DNA from: JASBTN01 sp965228805
GTDB taxonomy: Bacteria > Pseudomonadota > Alphaproteobacteria > Rhodobacterales > Rhodobacteraceae
Direction of reading: 5' to 3'
Length of the DNA: 64,000 bases
NCBI RefSeq assembly: GCF_965228805.1
Contig: NZ_CBDDIE010000003.1
Span: 372,001-436,000 of the forward strand
The position numbers and the translations under genes were made by a program. Positions 16,098-24,841 of this stretch are shown piece after piece. The notes beneath the pieces were generated by a model. That model did not search any database. It had not been told where the DNA came from and saw only the letters and a program-made list of their open reading frames with translations. Numbering within the stretch: the first letter of the stretch is position 1; each line of letters begins with the position of its first letter.

Positions 16098-16556
16098 ATG
16101 ACACCCAAGCAACGTGCAGAGCGCGCGGCGGCCGCCATGTGGGCGGGCGACCGGGCCAGCCAGGACGCGGGTATGACCCTGATCGCGGTCGGCCCGGGCA
16201 CGGCAACAATCACAATGCCGATACGCGCGGACATGGCCAATGGGCATGGCATCGCCCACGGCGGCTATATCTTCACCCTCGCCGACAGCGCCTTCGCCTT
16301 TGCCTGCAACAGCTACAACAAGAACGTGGTCGCCCAGCACAACTCGATCACCTACCTCGCCCCCGGCCAGATCGGCGAGACCCTGACCGCCACGGCGCGC
16401 GAAGTCGCCCTGGCCGGACGCTCCGGCATTTATGACGTACTGGTCACCGGCGAAGACGGGCGCGAGATCGCCCAGTTCCGCGGCCATTCCCGCCAGATCG
16501 GCGGCCAGCATTTCGACGAGACCGAAACCGAGACACAAGACACCGTCGCCGGCTGA
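16098..16556 (+). CDS. paaI: Hydroxyphenylacetyl-CoA thioesterase PaaI
   Basis: This 152-residue hotdog-fold thioesterase matches PaaI. The N-terminus (KQRAERAAAAMWAGDRASQ) and the core with NGHGIAHGGYIFTLADSAFA, then YNKNVVAQHNSITYLAP, are diagnostic. PaaI hydrolyses stalled CoA thioesters in phenylacetate catabolism and so frees CoA. I start at the ATG at 16098, preceded by GGGAGGAG; the frame is open a little further upstream. It is followed 46 bases later by paaK and then a TetR gene. Confidence 0.92.
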   Translation: MTPKQRAERAAAAMWAGDRASQDAGMTLIAVGPGTATITMPIRADMANGHGIAHGGYIFTLADSAFAFACNSYNKNVVAQHNSITYLAPGQIGETLTATAREVALAGRSGIYDVLVTGEDGREIAQFRGHSRQIGGQHFDETETETQDTVAG

Positions 16557-16602
16557 GTCGGCCCGAGAAGGAGACGGGGCCCGCTGCCCCGTGGAGGAAA
16601 CC

Positions 16603-17910
16603 ATGAAAGACCTGACCCCGCGCCGTGAGGACCTGGACCCGATCGAGATCGCCTCGCGTGATGAAATCGCCGCAACCCAGCTGGAGCGCATGAAGTGGTC
16701 GCTGCGCCATGCCTATGACAACGTGCCTTTTTACCGCCAGAAGTTCGACGAGGCGGGCGTGCATCCCGATGACCTCAAATCTCTGTCGGACCTGGCAAAG
16801 TTTCCCTTCACGGTGAAACAGGACCTGCGCGACAACTATCCCTTCGGCCTGTTCGCCGTGCCGCGCGAACAGATCGCACGCATCCATGCCAGCTCCGGCA
16901 CCACCGGCCAGCCGACCGTGGTTGGCTATACCGCAAATGACCTCAAGATGTGGGGCAGCGTGGTGGGTCGTTGCCTGCGTGCCTCGGGTCTTCGACCGGG
17001 CGACGTGCTGCACAACGCCTATGGCTACGGGTTGTTCACCGGGGGCTTGGGTGTTCATGGCGGGGCCGAGCAATACGGGCTGACCGTCGTACCCGTGTCT
17101 GGCGGCATGACCCAGCGCCAGGTCCGCCTGATCGAGGATTTCCGCGCCGATGGTATCACCGTCACGCCCTCTTATGCGCTGTCGATCCTGGACGAATACG
17201 CCCGCGAAGGGCGCGATCCGCGCGAAAGCCCGCTGAAGGTCGGCATTTTCGGCGCCGAACCCTGGACCAACGCCATGCGTTCTGAAATCGAAGCCGCCTT
17301 CGACATGCACGCGGTTGATATTTATGGACTTTCCGAAGTCATCGGCCCCGGCGTGGCGAATGAATGCGTGGAAACCAAGGACGGGCTGCACATCTGGGAG
17401 GATCACTTCTACCCTGAAATCATCAACCCGAACACCGGTGAGGTGGTGGAAGATGGCGAAATGGGCGAGCTGGTCTTTACCTCGCTGACCAAGGAAGGCT
17501 TCCCGATCATCCGTTACCGCACCCGCGACCTGACCCGGCTGCTGCCCGGCACCGCGCGGTCGATGCGGCGGATGGAGAAGATCACCGGACGGTCCGATGA
17601 CATGATCATCCTGCGCGGCGTGAATATCTTCCCGACCCAGATCGAAGAACAGCTGATGGAAGTGCCGGAACTGTCACCGCATTTCCAGATCGAGCTGCTC
17701 CGCCCCGGCCGCATGGACGAGATGCACGTGCATGTCGAACTGGCCGAAGGTCAGTCGATGGATATCCAGGCCGAAGCCGCCCATCGCCTCAAGGGGCTGG
17801 TGAAATCCCACGTTGGCGTCACCGTGAAGGTCAATGTCTCTGAGCCGGGTGGGGTTGAGCGATCGCAGGGTAAAGCTGTAAGGATCATCGACAACCGCCC
17901 CAAGGAGTGA
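16603..17910 (+). CDS. paaK: Phenylacetate-CoA ligase
   Basis: PaaK activates phenylacetate to phenylacetyl-CoA with ATP, the entry step of aerobic phenylacetate degradation. The 435-residue product has the usual length. Visible elements are RHAYDNVPFYRQKFDEAG near the N-terminus, the phosphate-binding IHASSGTTGQPTVVGYT, YGLSEVIGPGVANEC, and the C-terminal GRSDDMIILRGVNIFPTQIE hinge with the late lysine around RSQGKAVR. The ATG at 16603 has GGAGGAAA immediately upstream. Other paa genes (the oxygenase and ring-opening steps) are not in the window. Confidence 0.95.
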   Translation: MKDLTPRREDLDPIEIASRDEIAATQLERMKWSLRHAYDNVPFYRQKFDEAGVHPDDLKSLSDLAKFPFTVKQDLRDNYPFGLFAVPREQIARIHASSGTTGQPTVVGYTANDLKMWGSVVGRCLRASGLRPGDVLHNAYGYGLFTGGLGVHGGAEQYGLTVVPVSGGMTQRQVRLIEDFRADGITVTPSYALSILDEYAREGRDPRESPLKVGIFGAEPWTNAMRSEIEAAFDMHAVDIYGLSEVIGPGVANECVETKDGLHIWEDHFYPEIINPNTGEVVEDGEMGELVFTSLTKEGFPIIRYRTRDLTRLLPGTARSMRRMEKITGRSDDMIILRGVNIFPTQIEEQLMEVPELSPHFQIELLRPGRMDEMHVHVELAEGQSMDIQAEAAHRLKGLVKSHVGVTVKVNVSEPGGVERSQGKAVRIIDNRPKE

Positions 17911-17914
17911 GTGT

Positions 17915-18493
17915 ATGCCGCGCGGGATCGCACGCGACCACGAAGAGAAACGGACCGCCCTGCGCAAGGGGGCGGCCGCCTATTTCGCCGAACACGGGTT
18001 CGATCGGGCCTCGATGACCGGGGCGGCGAAAAGCTGTGGCGTGTCCAAGGCGCTGATCTATCACTACTATGACAGTAAGGAAGCGCTGCTTTACGACATC
18101 CTCGACACCCATCTGAGCGAGCTGGTCGCCGACGTCGAGGCCGCGCCGGAAACCGACGGGCTGCGCGGCCTGGTGCGCGCGATCCTGATGGCCTACCGGG
18201 GCGCGGATGCGGAACACAAGCTGCAGCTCGATGCGCTGGGTGTGCTGGAACCGGAACAGCAGGCGCACCTGCTGGGCCACCAGCGCACGATGATCGAGAT
18301 GATGGGCGCCGCTCTGTCGGCCGAAGCCCCGGGCCTGGCCGACGACCCGACCCGCCTGCGCGCCACCACCATGTCGGTCTTCGGCATCCTGAACTGGTAC
18401 TACATGTGGAACCGGCCCGGCAAAGGCATGGCCCGCGAGGATTATGCCGAGATGGTCACCGACATGGTCCTGGGCGGCATTCGCGCGCTCTGA
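17915..18493 (+). CDS. TetR-family regulator, probably of the paa genes
   Basis: This 192-residue regulator starts 4 bases after paaK, with AAGGAG inside the paaK stop region. Its helix-turn-helix (about 15-60) contains ASMTGAAKSCGVSKALIYHYY. The C-terminal domain is compatible with an acyl-CoA-sensing TetR protein. In alphaproteobacteria, TetR regulators sit in phenylacetate operons and respond to phenylacetyl-CoA; position strongly suggests the same role here. The GACCG-N2-CGGTC element before paaI is a candidate site. Confidence 0.85.
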   Translation: MPRGIARDHEEKRTALRKGAAAYFAEHGFDRASMTGAAKSCGVSKALIYHYYDSKEALLYDILDTHLSELVADVEAAPETDGLRGLVRAILMAYRGADAEHKLQLDALGVLEPEQQAHLLGHQRTMIEMMGAALSAEAPGLADDPTRLRATTMSVFGILNWYYMWNRPGKGMAREDYAEMVTDMVLGGIRAL

Positions 18494-18802
18494 TCCGCAA
18501 CCGGAGCACTCCCGCCCATCGTCAGGCCTCAAAGAGGCCCTCCTCTGGTTGGGCGTGGCACCCTGCGGAGCGCAGGTTGCGGGTGCCTGGATCAACCATC
18601 CCATCTCATTGCCAGCATTCGCTGTGCATGGCCCGTTGACGATGGCGTCTTGACCTCGCTTCCCAGGCAGATCGCGCCAGTCCCTCCAAGCCCCCTCTTT
18701 ATCTTGCCCCAAATATCCTCGCCGAAGGCAAGACGTCGTCGCCCTTCCCGACCACCACAACACCGGCCGAGACTCGACTCCCCATCCGCTCCGCAGTATC
18801 AT
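18494..18802. other. Gene-free region before imuB, with one dispersed motif
   Basis: No gene is supported in this stretch. In particular there is no imuA, which normally precedes imuB. The region contains one copy of the dispersed GGATATTT motif (18697-18721, reverse strand). Confidence 0.55.
18697..18721 (-). repeat. Dispersed GGATATTT-type motif, copy 1
   Basis: Reading the reverse strand gives CGAGGATATTTGGGGCAAGA followed by TAAAG. It resembles the copies at 36089-36113 and 42110-42134 (consensus C-A/G-A-G-G-ATATTT-N-N-GG-N-AAGA-N-N-A/G-A). All copies are intergenic. Confidence 0.5.
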
Positions 18803-18817
18803 GAACAAAACGCGAAC
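18803..18817. promoter_or_regulatory. Perfect LexA (SOS) box upstream of imuB
   Basis: GAAC-AAAACGC-GAAC matches the alphaproteobacterial LexA consensus GAAC-N7-GAAC exactly. It ends 14 bases before the imuB ATG, so imuB should be repressed by LexA and induced by DNA damage. Confidence 0.85.
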
Positions 18818-18831
18818 ATCCAGCTACCACC

Positions 18832-20535
18832 ATGCCCCAACCCCGCCGCATCCTCTCCCTGTGGTTTCCGCGCCTTGGTGCGGAGCGGTTGATGCGTGGG
18901 CGCCGGGGCCTGACACCCGGTCCCTTTGCGGTGGTGGCAGATCGGGGCAATCTGCAAATCCTCACCTCGCTCAACTTCGAGGCCGAACAGGCCGGGCTGA
19001 CCCCCGGCCAGCCCCTGCGCGATGCGCGCGCCATGTGCCCCGAGCTGATCTCGCACCGCGCCAACCCGGTGGCCGAGGCCGCTTTTCTGGCCACACTCAG
19101 ACGCTGGGCCGGCAAGTTCTCGCCCTGGGTGGGCGAGGCAGGCAGTACAGAAGGGTTGGTTCTGGACATTACCGGCTGCGCGCATCTGTTCGGCGGCGAG
19201 GCGACCATGCTGGACGAGGTCGCCCGCGACTGTGCCGCCCTGGGGCTGACCGTGCGCGGCGGCATTGCCGACACGGTGGGCGCAGCCTGGGCGCTGGCGC
19301 GATTCGCGGGGGCCGAGATCGACATCGGCCCAGGCGGTGATGCAATCGACCAGGAGGCCCGCGCCACCCGCTCGCGCGCCGCGCGCCGCCCCAAGGGGCC
19401 CGCCCCCGCCAAGACGACCCGTGGCCGCCGCCACTGGACCCGCGGTGGCGCGGCGCCTGTGCCGATCCCGGGTCAGGGCATCGAAAGCGACCCCGCCCGC
19501 ATCGCCCCGCCGGGCGCCCTGCACGCGGCCCTGTCGCCCCTGCCACTGGCCGCCCTGCGCCTGCCCGCCGACACGGTGGCGGGGCTGAACCGGCTGGGGC
19601 TGCGGCGGGTCAGCGACGTTCTGGGCACACCCCGCGCAGGTCTTGCGCGCCGCTTTGGCCGCGACCTGGTGCGACGGCTGGACCAGGCGCTGGGGGTGGA
19701 ACCCGAACCCGTCTCTCCGGCCCGCCCACCCTTGCGCTTTGCCGTGCGCCTGGGCCTACCCGAACCGATCGGGTTGGAAGAGGACGTGATGGCCGGGGTC
19801 GACCGGCTGCTGCCGGAGCTCTGCACCCGGTTGCGCACCAAGGGGCGCGGGGCACGGGTGGTGCGGCTGGAATTGTCGCGGGTGGATCACGGGTTGCAGG
19901 TGATCGAGGTCGCCCTAGCCCGACCCGCCGCCGATCCCGACCGTATCCGGCCCCTGCTGGCGATGAGGTTGGGCGATGTGGACGCGGGCTTCGGCTTTGA
20001 CCAACTGCGCCTGGTGGCCCCGGTGCACGAGGCGGTGCGGCCCGAACAACATCGCGGCCCAATCACCCTGCGCGGCAATGCCCCCCCGACCCCGGAAACG
20101 GAGATCGAGGACCTGATGGGCCGCATTGGCGCCCGGCTGGGGCTGGAGGCGATGACCCGCCTGCACCCCGGCGACAGCCACGCGCCGGAGAAGGCCGAAC
20201 AGGTGCTGGCCGCCGCCTGGTCCCGCCCCGCGCGCGACTGGCATGCGCCGCCCCGCCCCCGGCCCCTGTTGATGTGGCGCCCCGAACCGGTCACCGCACC
20301 GGAACATCCGCGCCTGCCCGCCCGGATCCGCTGGCGCGGGCGGGAACTGGACATCGCCCAGGCCACGGGGCCGGAACGCATCACCCCCGAATGGTGGCTG
20401 GAGGAAGAGGCCTGGCGGTCTGGCCAGCGCGACTACTGGCTGGTCACCACCTGCTGCGGACTTCGCCTGTGGCTTTATTATGCCCATGGCGCGGCGCTGT
20501 CGCCCGGCTGGTTCTGCCATGGTAGTTTCGGCTGA
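18832..20535 (+). CDS. imuB: ImuB, catalytically inactive Y-family polymerase homologue
   Basis: ImuB acts with ImuA and DnaE2 in damage-induced mutagenesis, as a polymerase-dead adaptor. The 567-residue product starts ILSLWFPRLGAERL, where active Y-family enzymes have catalytic acids, and continues with EGLVLDITGCAHLFGGE and the intact ImuB C-terminus (GPERITPEWW, then RDYWLV and WFCHGSFG). Residues about 170-222 form an Arg/Lys-rich insertion. The region after LVAPVHEAVRPEQ, where ImuB proteins usually carry a QLxLF-like clamp-binding motif, has none that I can see. Neither imuA nor dnaE2 flanks it. A LexA box precedes it. Confidence 0.93.
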   Translation: MPQPRRILSLWFPRLGAERLMRGRRGLTPGPFAVVADRGNLQILTSLNFEAEQAGLTPGQPLRDARAMCPELISHRANPVAEAAFLATLRRWAGKFSPWVGEAGSTEGLVLDITGCAHLFGGEATMLDEVARDCAALGLTVRGGIADTVGAAWALARFAGAEIDIGPGGDAIDQEARATRSRAARRPKGPAPAKTTRGRRHWTRGGAAPVPIPGQGIESDPARIAPPGALHAALSPLPLAALRLPADTVAGLNRLGLRRVSDVLGTPRAGLARRFGRDLVRRLDQALGVEPEPVSPARPPLRFAVRLGLPEPIGLEEDVMAGVDRLLPELCTRLRTKGRGARVVRLELSRVDHGLQVIEVALARPAADPDRIRPLLAMRLGDVDAGFGFDQLRLVAPVHEAVRPEQHRGPITLRGNAPPTPETEIEDLMGRIGARLGLEAMTRLHPGDSHAPEKAEQVLAAAWSRPARDWHAPPRPRPLLMWRPEPVTAPEHPRLPARIRWRGRELDIAQATGPERITPEWWLEEEAWRSGQRDYWLVTTCCGLRLWLYYAHGAALSPGWFCHGSFG

Positions 20536-20650
20536 CACGCCCCCGGCAGCAAACCACCGCTCACGCGGATGTCATCTGACGCGCGCCCACGTTACGGACT
20601 ACGTTGAAACGAACGACCCAGCGAACAGCACAACAGCAAGGGAGAAACCG

Positions 20651-21082
20651 ATGAAACGCATGACCCTGATCCTGGGCGGTGTACTCGCCGCAGGCATGGC
20701 CCTGGCACATGACGGCGTGCAGAACCCCGCCGTGATGGCCCGGATGGAGGCGATGAAACAGATCGGCGGCGGCATGAAGGTGCTGGCCGGCATGTTGAAA
20801 GGTGAAATGACCTATGACACTGCCGAGGCCCAGGCGGCCCTGGACAAGATCGAAGAAGCCGTCGGCCGCGTCCCCGCCCTGTTCGAGGCGCCCGAAAGCG
20901 ATCCGAAAAGCACCGCCCTGCCCGTCATTTGGGAAAACTGGGAGGATTTCGAAAGCAAGATCGACGCCCTGGCCAAGGCTTCCATGGGGGAAATCACCGA
21001 CGAGGACAGCCTGAAAATGGCGGTCTCGACCCTGGGCGGCACCTGCAAGGATTGCCACGGCGACTATCGCCAAAAGCAATAG
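20651..21082 (+). CDS. Cytochrome c' (class II c-type cytochrome)
   Basis: This 143-residue periplasmic haem protein has an N-terminal signal peptide (about 1-19, ending MALA) and the haem-binding CKDCH near the C-terminus (Cys132-His136), the arrangement of class II cytochromes c'. The four-helix bundle is visible as MEAMKQIGGGMKVLAGMLKG and three later helices. Such proteins bind NO or serve in electron transfer. The start is fixed by GGGAGAAA upstream of the ATG. It stands alone downstream of imuB. Confidence 0.9.
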   Translation: MKRMTLILGGVLAAGMALAHDGVQNPAVMARMEAMKQIGGGMKVLAGMLKGEMTYDTAEAQAALDKIEEAVGRVPALFEAPESDPKSTALPVIWENWEDFESKIDALAKASMGEITDEDSLKMAVSTLGGTCKDCHGDYRQKQ

Positions 21083-21136
21083 GCCAATGCGCAGGGTACG
21101 GCGCGCTCTTATCAAAGACCATTTATCTTGATGCCA

Positions 21137-21159
21137 GAGGCCGCGACCCACGCGGCCTC
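21137..21159. terminator. Hairpin between convergent genes
   Basis: Nine-base perfect arms GAGGCCGCG and CGCGGCCTC with a five-base loop lie between the cytochrome c' stop and the leftward I78 gene stop. The stem can be extended by GCCA/TGGC. There is no T run, so shared termination is inferred from position. Confidence 0.4.
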
Positions 21160-21165
21160 ACTGGC

Positions 21166-21438
21166 CTACACGCACCAGACCCGGGTGATGATCCCGTTCT
21201 CATCCACAGCGATGTTCAACCGCGCAGGATTGTAATCTTCGGTCACCGCCATGCCCGGATGGATCACCCGCAGTGGTGCGTTGATCTCGATTTCCGAAAT
21301 GATTCCCGCATCCTGCCCAACCAATCCCTGCAAACGATCCGCCCCGCAGGTCGGGGTGAAATCCAACGGGGCAGGCCCAGCCGCCGGGGATTGGCAGGCG
21401 GCAAGGGCCAGCGAGAGGGGCAAAAGCAAATGTCTCAT
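21166..21438 (-). CDS. I78-family peptidase inhibitor lipoprotein
   Basis: This 90-residue protein has a lipoprotein signal peptide with lipobox LAAC (Cys15). The mature part follows the I78 inhibitor pattern: CGADRLQGLVGQ, then RVIHPGMAVTEDYNPARLNI, then a C-terminal DENGIITRVWCV, with two cysteines that probably form a disulfide. I78 proteins inhibit serine peptidases; this one would be anchored in the envelope. A second, shorter I78 gene lies immediately upstream on the same strand, 42 bases away. Confidence 0.8.
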   Translation of the reverse strand: MRHLLLPLSLALAACQSPAAGPAPLDFTPTCGADRLQGLVGQDAGIISEIEINAPLRVIHPGMAVTEDYNPARLNIAVDENGIITRVWCV

Positions 21439-21480
21439 ATCCCGATCAGGCCCGATCCTGTTGCCAGTTGCAAGAGGCGT

Positions 21481-21756
21481 TCAGCCGCAGCGCAAACCGG
21501 CAATGGCCCCATTCACATCCAGCTCGACATTCAACCGCGCCGGGTTGAAGTCCAGCGTGACCGCATCACCTGGCCGGATCACCCGTGTGATCTCCGGCAC
21601 CGCGGCCCCCTCCAGCGCCGACTCGGGTTGACCCAGCAGCTCCTGCAAGGCCTCCGCACCGCAACTGTTCATCTCGACGCCCTCATCCGAGGGCAGGCAG
21701 GCGGCCAGGATCACAAGGGTCAGGCCGATGGTGGCGGGGAATAGGATATGCTTCAT
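21481..21756 (-). CDS. I78-family peptidase inhibitor lipoprotein, paralogue
   Basis: This 91-residue lipoprotein (lipobox LAAC, about Cys20) has the same I78 pattern as its neighbour: CGAEALQELLGQ, ITRVIRPGDAVTLDFNPARLN and LDVNGAIAGLRCG. The two genes are tandem paralogues with diverged loops and may inhibit different peptidases. I start at the ATG at 21756 because the signal peptide begins there; the open frame continues upstream into a non-conserved stretch. It is divergent from the formaldehyde dehydrogenase gene. Confidence 0.8.
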   Translation of the reverse strand: MKHILFPATIGLTLVILAACLPSDEGVEMNSCGAEALQELLGQPESALEGAAVPEITRVIRPGDAVTLDFNPARLNVELDVNGAIAGLRCG

Positions 21757-21863
21757 TCGCGCTTCGGAACATGTTTGTCGGTCGGGGGCAAGCCGATGTC
21801 GTTCCCAAGTTGAAAATATGCGGCAATTCGCGCAGTTTGGGCAAAACAACAGGAGGATCCCCC

Positions 21864-23000
<1,137 letters not shown>

Positions 23001-23019
23001 TCCCACCCGCCAGACAGGC

Positions 23020-23049
23020 AAAAGGGGAGGCCGCGGCCTCCCCTTTTTT
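23020..23049 (+). terminator. Rho-independent terminator after frmA
   Basis: A 13-base perfect stem (AAAAGGGGAGGCC with GGCCTCCCCTTTT) around GC is followed by further Ts, giving a six-T run. It lies 19 bases after the frmA stop and 17 bases before the convergent ferritin stop; the A run on the other side makes it usable in both directions. Confidence 0.85.
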
Positions 23050-23065
23050 GTGTGCTTGCGTCGGA

Positions 23066-23587
23066 TCAGGCGTCGGCTTCGCCGCCTTCGTCACGCCCCA
23101 GACCATTGGCCATTTCCTTGTCCAGCAGCAAGAGGTGCCAGCGGTTGTCGCCCGCCGCATCGACCTGATCCAGAACGGTGCGAAACAGATCCTCTTCCTC
23201 GGTCTGTTCCTCGATGAACCATTGCAGCATGTTCTGGGTGGAAAACTCCTTTTCCGCCTGCGCCAGCTCGAACAGAGCGTTGATCTGTGCGGTCACGGTC
23301 TTCTCATGCGCCAGGGCAGCCTCCAGCACCGCCTTGGCACTGGCGTAATCGGCCTGCGGGGCGGCAATGCCCTGCAATTCGACCCGCGCGTCACGGCGCA
23401 CCAGGAAGTCATAGATACGCATGCCGTGTTCGGTCTCTTCGGTGCTGTGGCCGCGGAACCATTGGGCAAAGCCCGGCAGCCCGTTGTTGTCGAACCAGGC
23501 GGCCATGGACAGGTAAATATACGAGGCGTTCAGCTCGGCACTGATCTGGTTGTTCAGCGCGTCGGCGACTTTGGCGTTCAGGGTCAT
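23066..23587 (-). CDS. ftnA: Non-haem ferritin
   Basis: Ferritin stores iron as a mineral inside a 24-subunit shell. The 173-residue product has the ferroxidase-centre pattern: Glu in NNQISAELNASYIYLSMAAW, then GHSTEETEHGMRIYDFLVRR with Glu/His ligands, and later a Glu/Gln in FIEEQTEEEDLFRTVL. Length and helix order are those of FtnA rather than bacterioferritin; no haem-ligating Met stands out. AAAGGA precedes the ATG. An Irr-like element 22 bases upstream suggests iron-responsive control. Confidence 0.93.
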   Translation of the reverse strand: MTLNAKVADALNNQISAELNASYIYLSMAAWFDNNGLPGFAQWFRGHSTEETEHGMRIYDFLVRRDARVELQGIAAPQADYASAKAVLEAALAHEKTVTAQINALFELAQAEKEFSTQNMLQWFIEEQTEEEDLFRTVLDQVDAAGDNRWHLLLLDKEMANGLGRDEGGEADA

Positions 23588-23608
23588 GGAATGTCCTTTG
23601 GATCACTG

Positions 23609-23625
23609 TTTAGAATGAATCTAAG
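23609..23625. promoter_or_regulatory. Irr-type iron control element upstream of ferritin
   Basis: TTTAGAA-TGA-ATCTAAG matches 12 of 14 fixed positions of the alphaproteobacterial Irr box TTTAGAA-N3-TTCTAAA. It lies directly upstream of the ferritin start, where Irr would repress iron storage during iron limitation. The assignment comes from motif resemblance plus gene function. Confidence 0.55.
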
Positions 23626-23736
23626 TTGATGGGTGTCAAAAAACAACTAGGATACATCAAGTTTTAATCGTTCGAAATCAATGCACTAATCAATCAATAA
23701 CGCTATTCAGAATCACTTGCAAAATGTGGGGAAGTA

Positions 23737-24133
23737 CGCGCGGACGGCCTATAAGCCGGATTCTGTCCACGCGGGCGGACCCGCGATAGATGACCATTCC
23801 TCTAGGCGGCCTGTTGCCAGGACGCTCAAGCTGCCAACCCGGATCTGCTGGGGCCAAGGCGGCCCCGGGGCATGCGCCCCGCGCGATCCCTATTTGGCAT
23901 TGCTCCCGGTGGGGCTTGCCGTGCCGCCCCTGTTGCCAGGGGCGCGGTGGGCTCTTACCCCACCGTTTCACCATCACTTCGCAAGCGAAGCAGTCTGTTC
24001 TCTGTGGCGCTTTCCCTGGGGTTGCCCCCGCCGGGCGTTACCCGGCACCGTTGCCTTGTGGAGTCCGGACTTTCCTCGGATCACGCCGGGGCACGCCCCG
24101 ACAGTCACCCGCGGCCATCCGGCCATCCGCGCG
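23737..24133 (-). ncRNA. rnpB: RNase P RNA (type A)
   Basis: The catalytic RNA of RNase P matures tRNA 5' ends. On the reverse strand the universally conserved GAGGAAAGTCCGGACTCC lies near the 5' end, followed by the GGGTAACGCCCGG and GGGGCAACCCC hairpins and GCGCCACAGAGAACAGACTGC. The 3' part has ACAGAATCCGGCTTATAGGCCG. The terminal P1 helix pairs TCCGCGCG-complementary ends at 24126-24133 and 23737-23744, which sets the boundaries to within a few bases. About 397 nucleotides is a normal length. The 5' end is only 10 bases from the amidase stop. Confidence 0.96.
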
Positions 24134-24142
24134 GGGATTGAG

Positions 24143-24841
24143 TTAGGCGCTGGGGGCGCCGGGGTCAATGGGGAAGGTAGGGGGGAAGCGTGCCGCCAGA
24201 TCCAACATCGCGCCCATGTCCTGCGCGTCCAGCGGCCCATCCGCCCAGGGGCGGAAACGCTGACGAAAGGCGCCCAGCACCGGGTCGATGCCCCAGAACG
24301 AGTCGTAACCGAAAACCTCGGCGGCCTTCAGGAAGGCGCCCTCATCCGGCGGTGCGTCACCGGCTTCGGGCCAAACTGCCAACCCCTGCCGGGCCAGCCG
24401 CGCCCAGTCGAACCGCCGCCCGGGATCGAACTTGCGCGTGGGAGCCATGTCACTGTGACCGATGACACCCTCTGGCGGGATATCCCAGCGGGACAGGATG
24501 CCCGGAAGCAGCGCCTCCAACGTCTGCATCAGAGGCTGCGAAAAGGGCGTGTCACCCAGGTTGTCCAGCTCGATCCCGATCGAACGGGAGTTCACATCCC
24601 CCCTGCCCCGCCAATCGCCACCCCCGGCATGCCAGGCGCGTTTGTCTTCGTCGACAAGCTGATGGAGCGTGCCATCCCGGGCAACCAGGTAATGGGCCGA
24701 AACCTCGAACTCCGGCGATGACAGCCGTTCGAGCGCCGCAGTGGCGTCCTCCATGGCGGTATAGTGCAACACCACAAGTTCCGGCCGCAGCCCATCGCGC
24801 CGCTCGCCGAAGTTCGGCGAGGGGTGCGGGATCGGCTGCAT
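24143..24841 (-). CDS. N-acetylmuramoyl-L-alanine amidase (AmpD-like)
   Basis: This 232-residue zinc amidase of the Amidase_2 family cleaves the amide between N-acetylmuramic acid and the stem peptide. Zinc ligands are visible in ELVVLHYTAM (His), and GHSDMAPTRKFDPG (His, Asp), with AHYLVARDG and AWHAGGGDWRG between. No signal peptide is present, so it is probably cytoplasmic and acts in cell-wall recycling like AmpD, though it is somewhat longer than enterobacterial AmpD. It is followed by rnpB on the same strand and abuts the lipoprotein gene upstream. Confidence 0.9.
   Translation of the reverse strand: MQPIPHPSPNFGERRDGLRPELVVLHYTAMEDATAALERLSSPEFEVSAHYLVARDGTLHQLVDEDKRAWHAGGGDWRGRGDVNSRSIGIELDNLGDTPFSQPLMQTLEALLPGILSRWDIPPEGVIGHSDMAPTRKFDPGRRFDWARLARQGLAVWPEAGDAPPDEGAFLKAAEVFGYDSFWGIDPVLGAFRQRFRPWADGPLDAQDMGAMLDLAARFPPTFPIDPGAPSA

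Noticed and set aside
20611..20626. GAAC-N8-GAAC upstream of cytochrome c', resembling a LexA box
   Set aside because: The spacer is eight bases; the alphaproteobacterial box needs seven. Cytochrome c' is not a known SOS gene.
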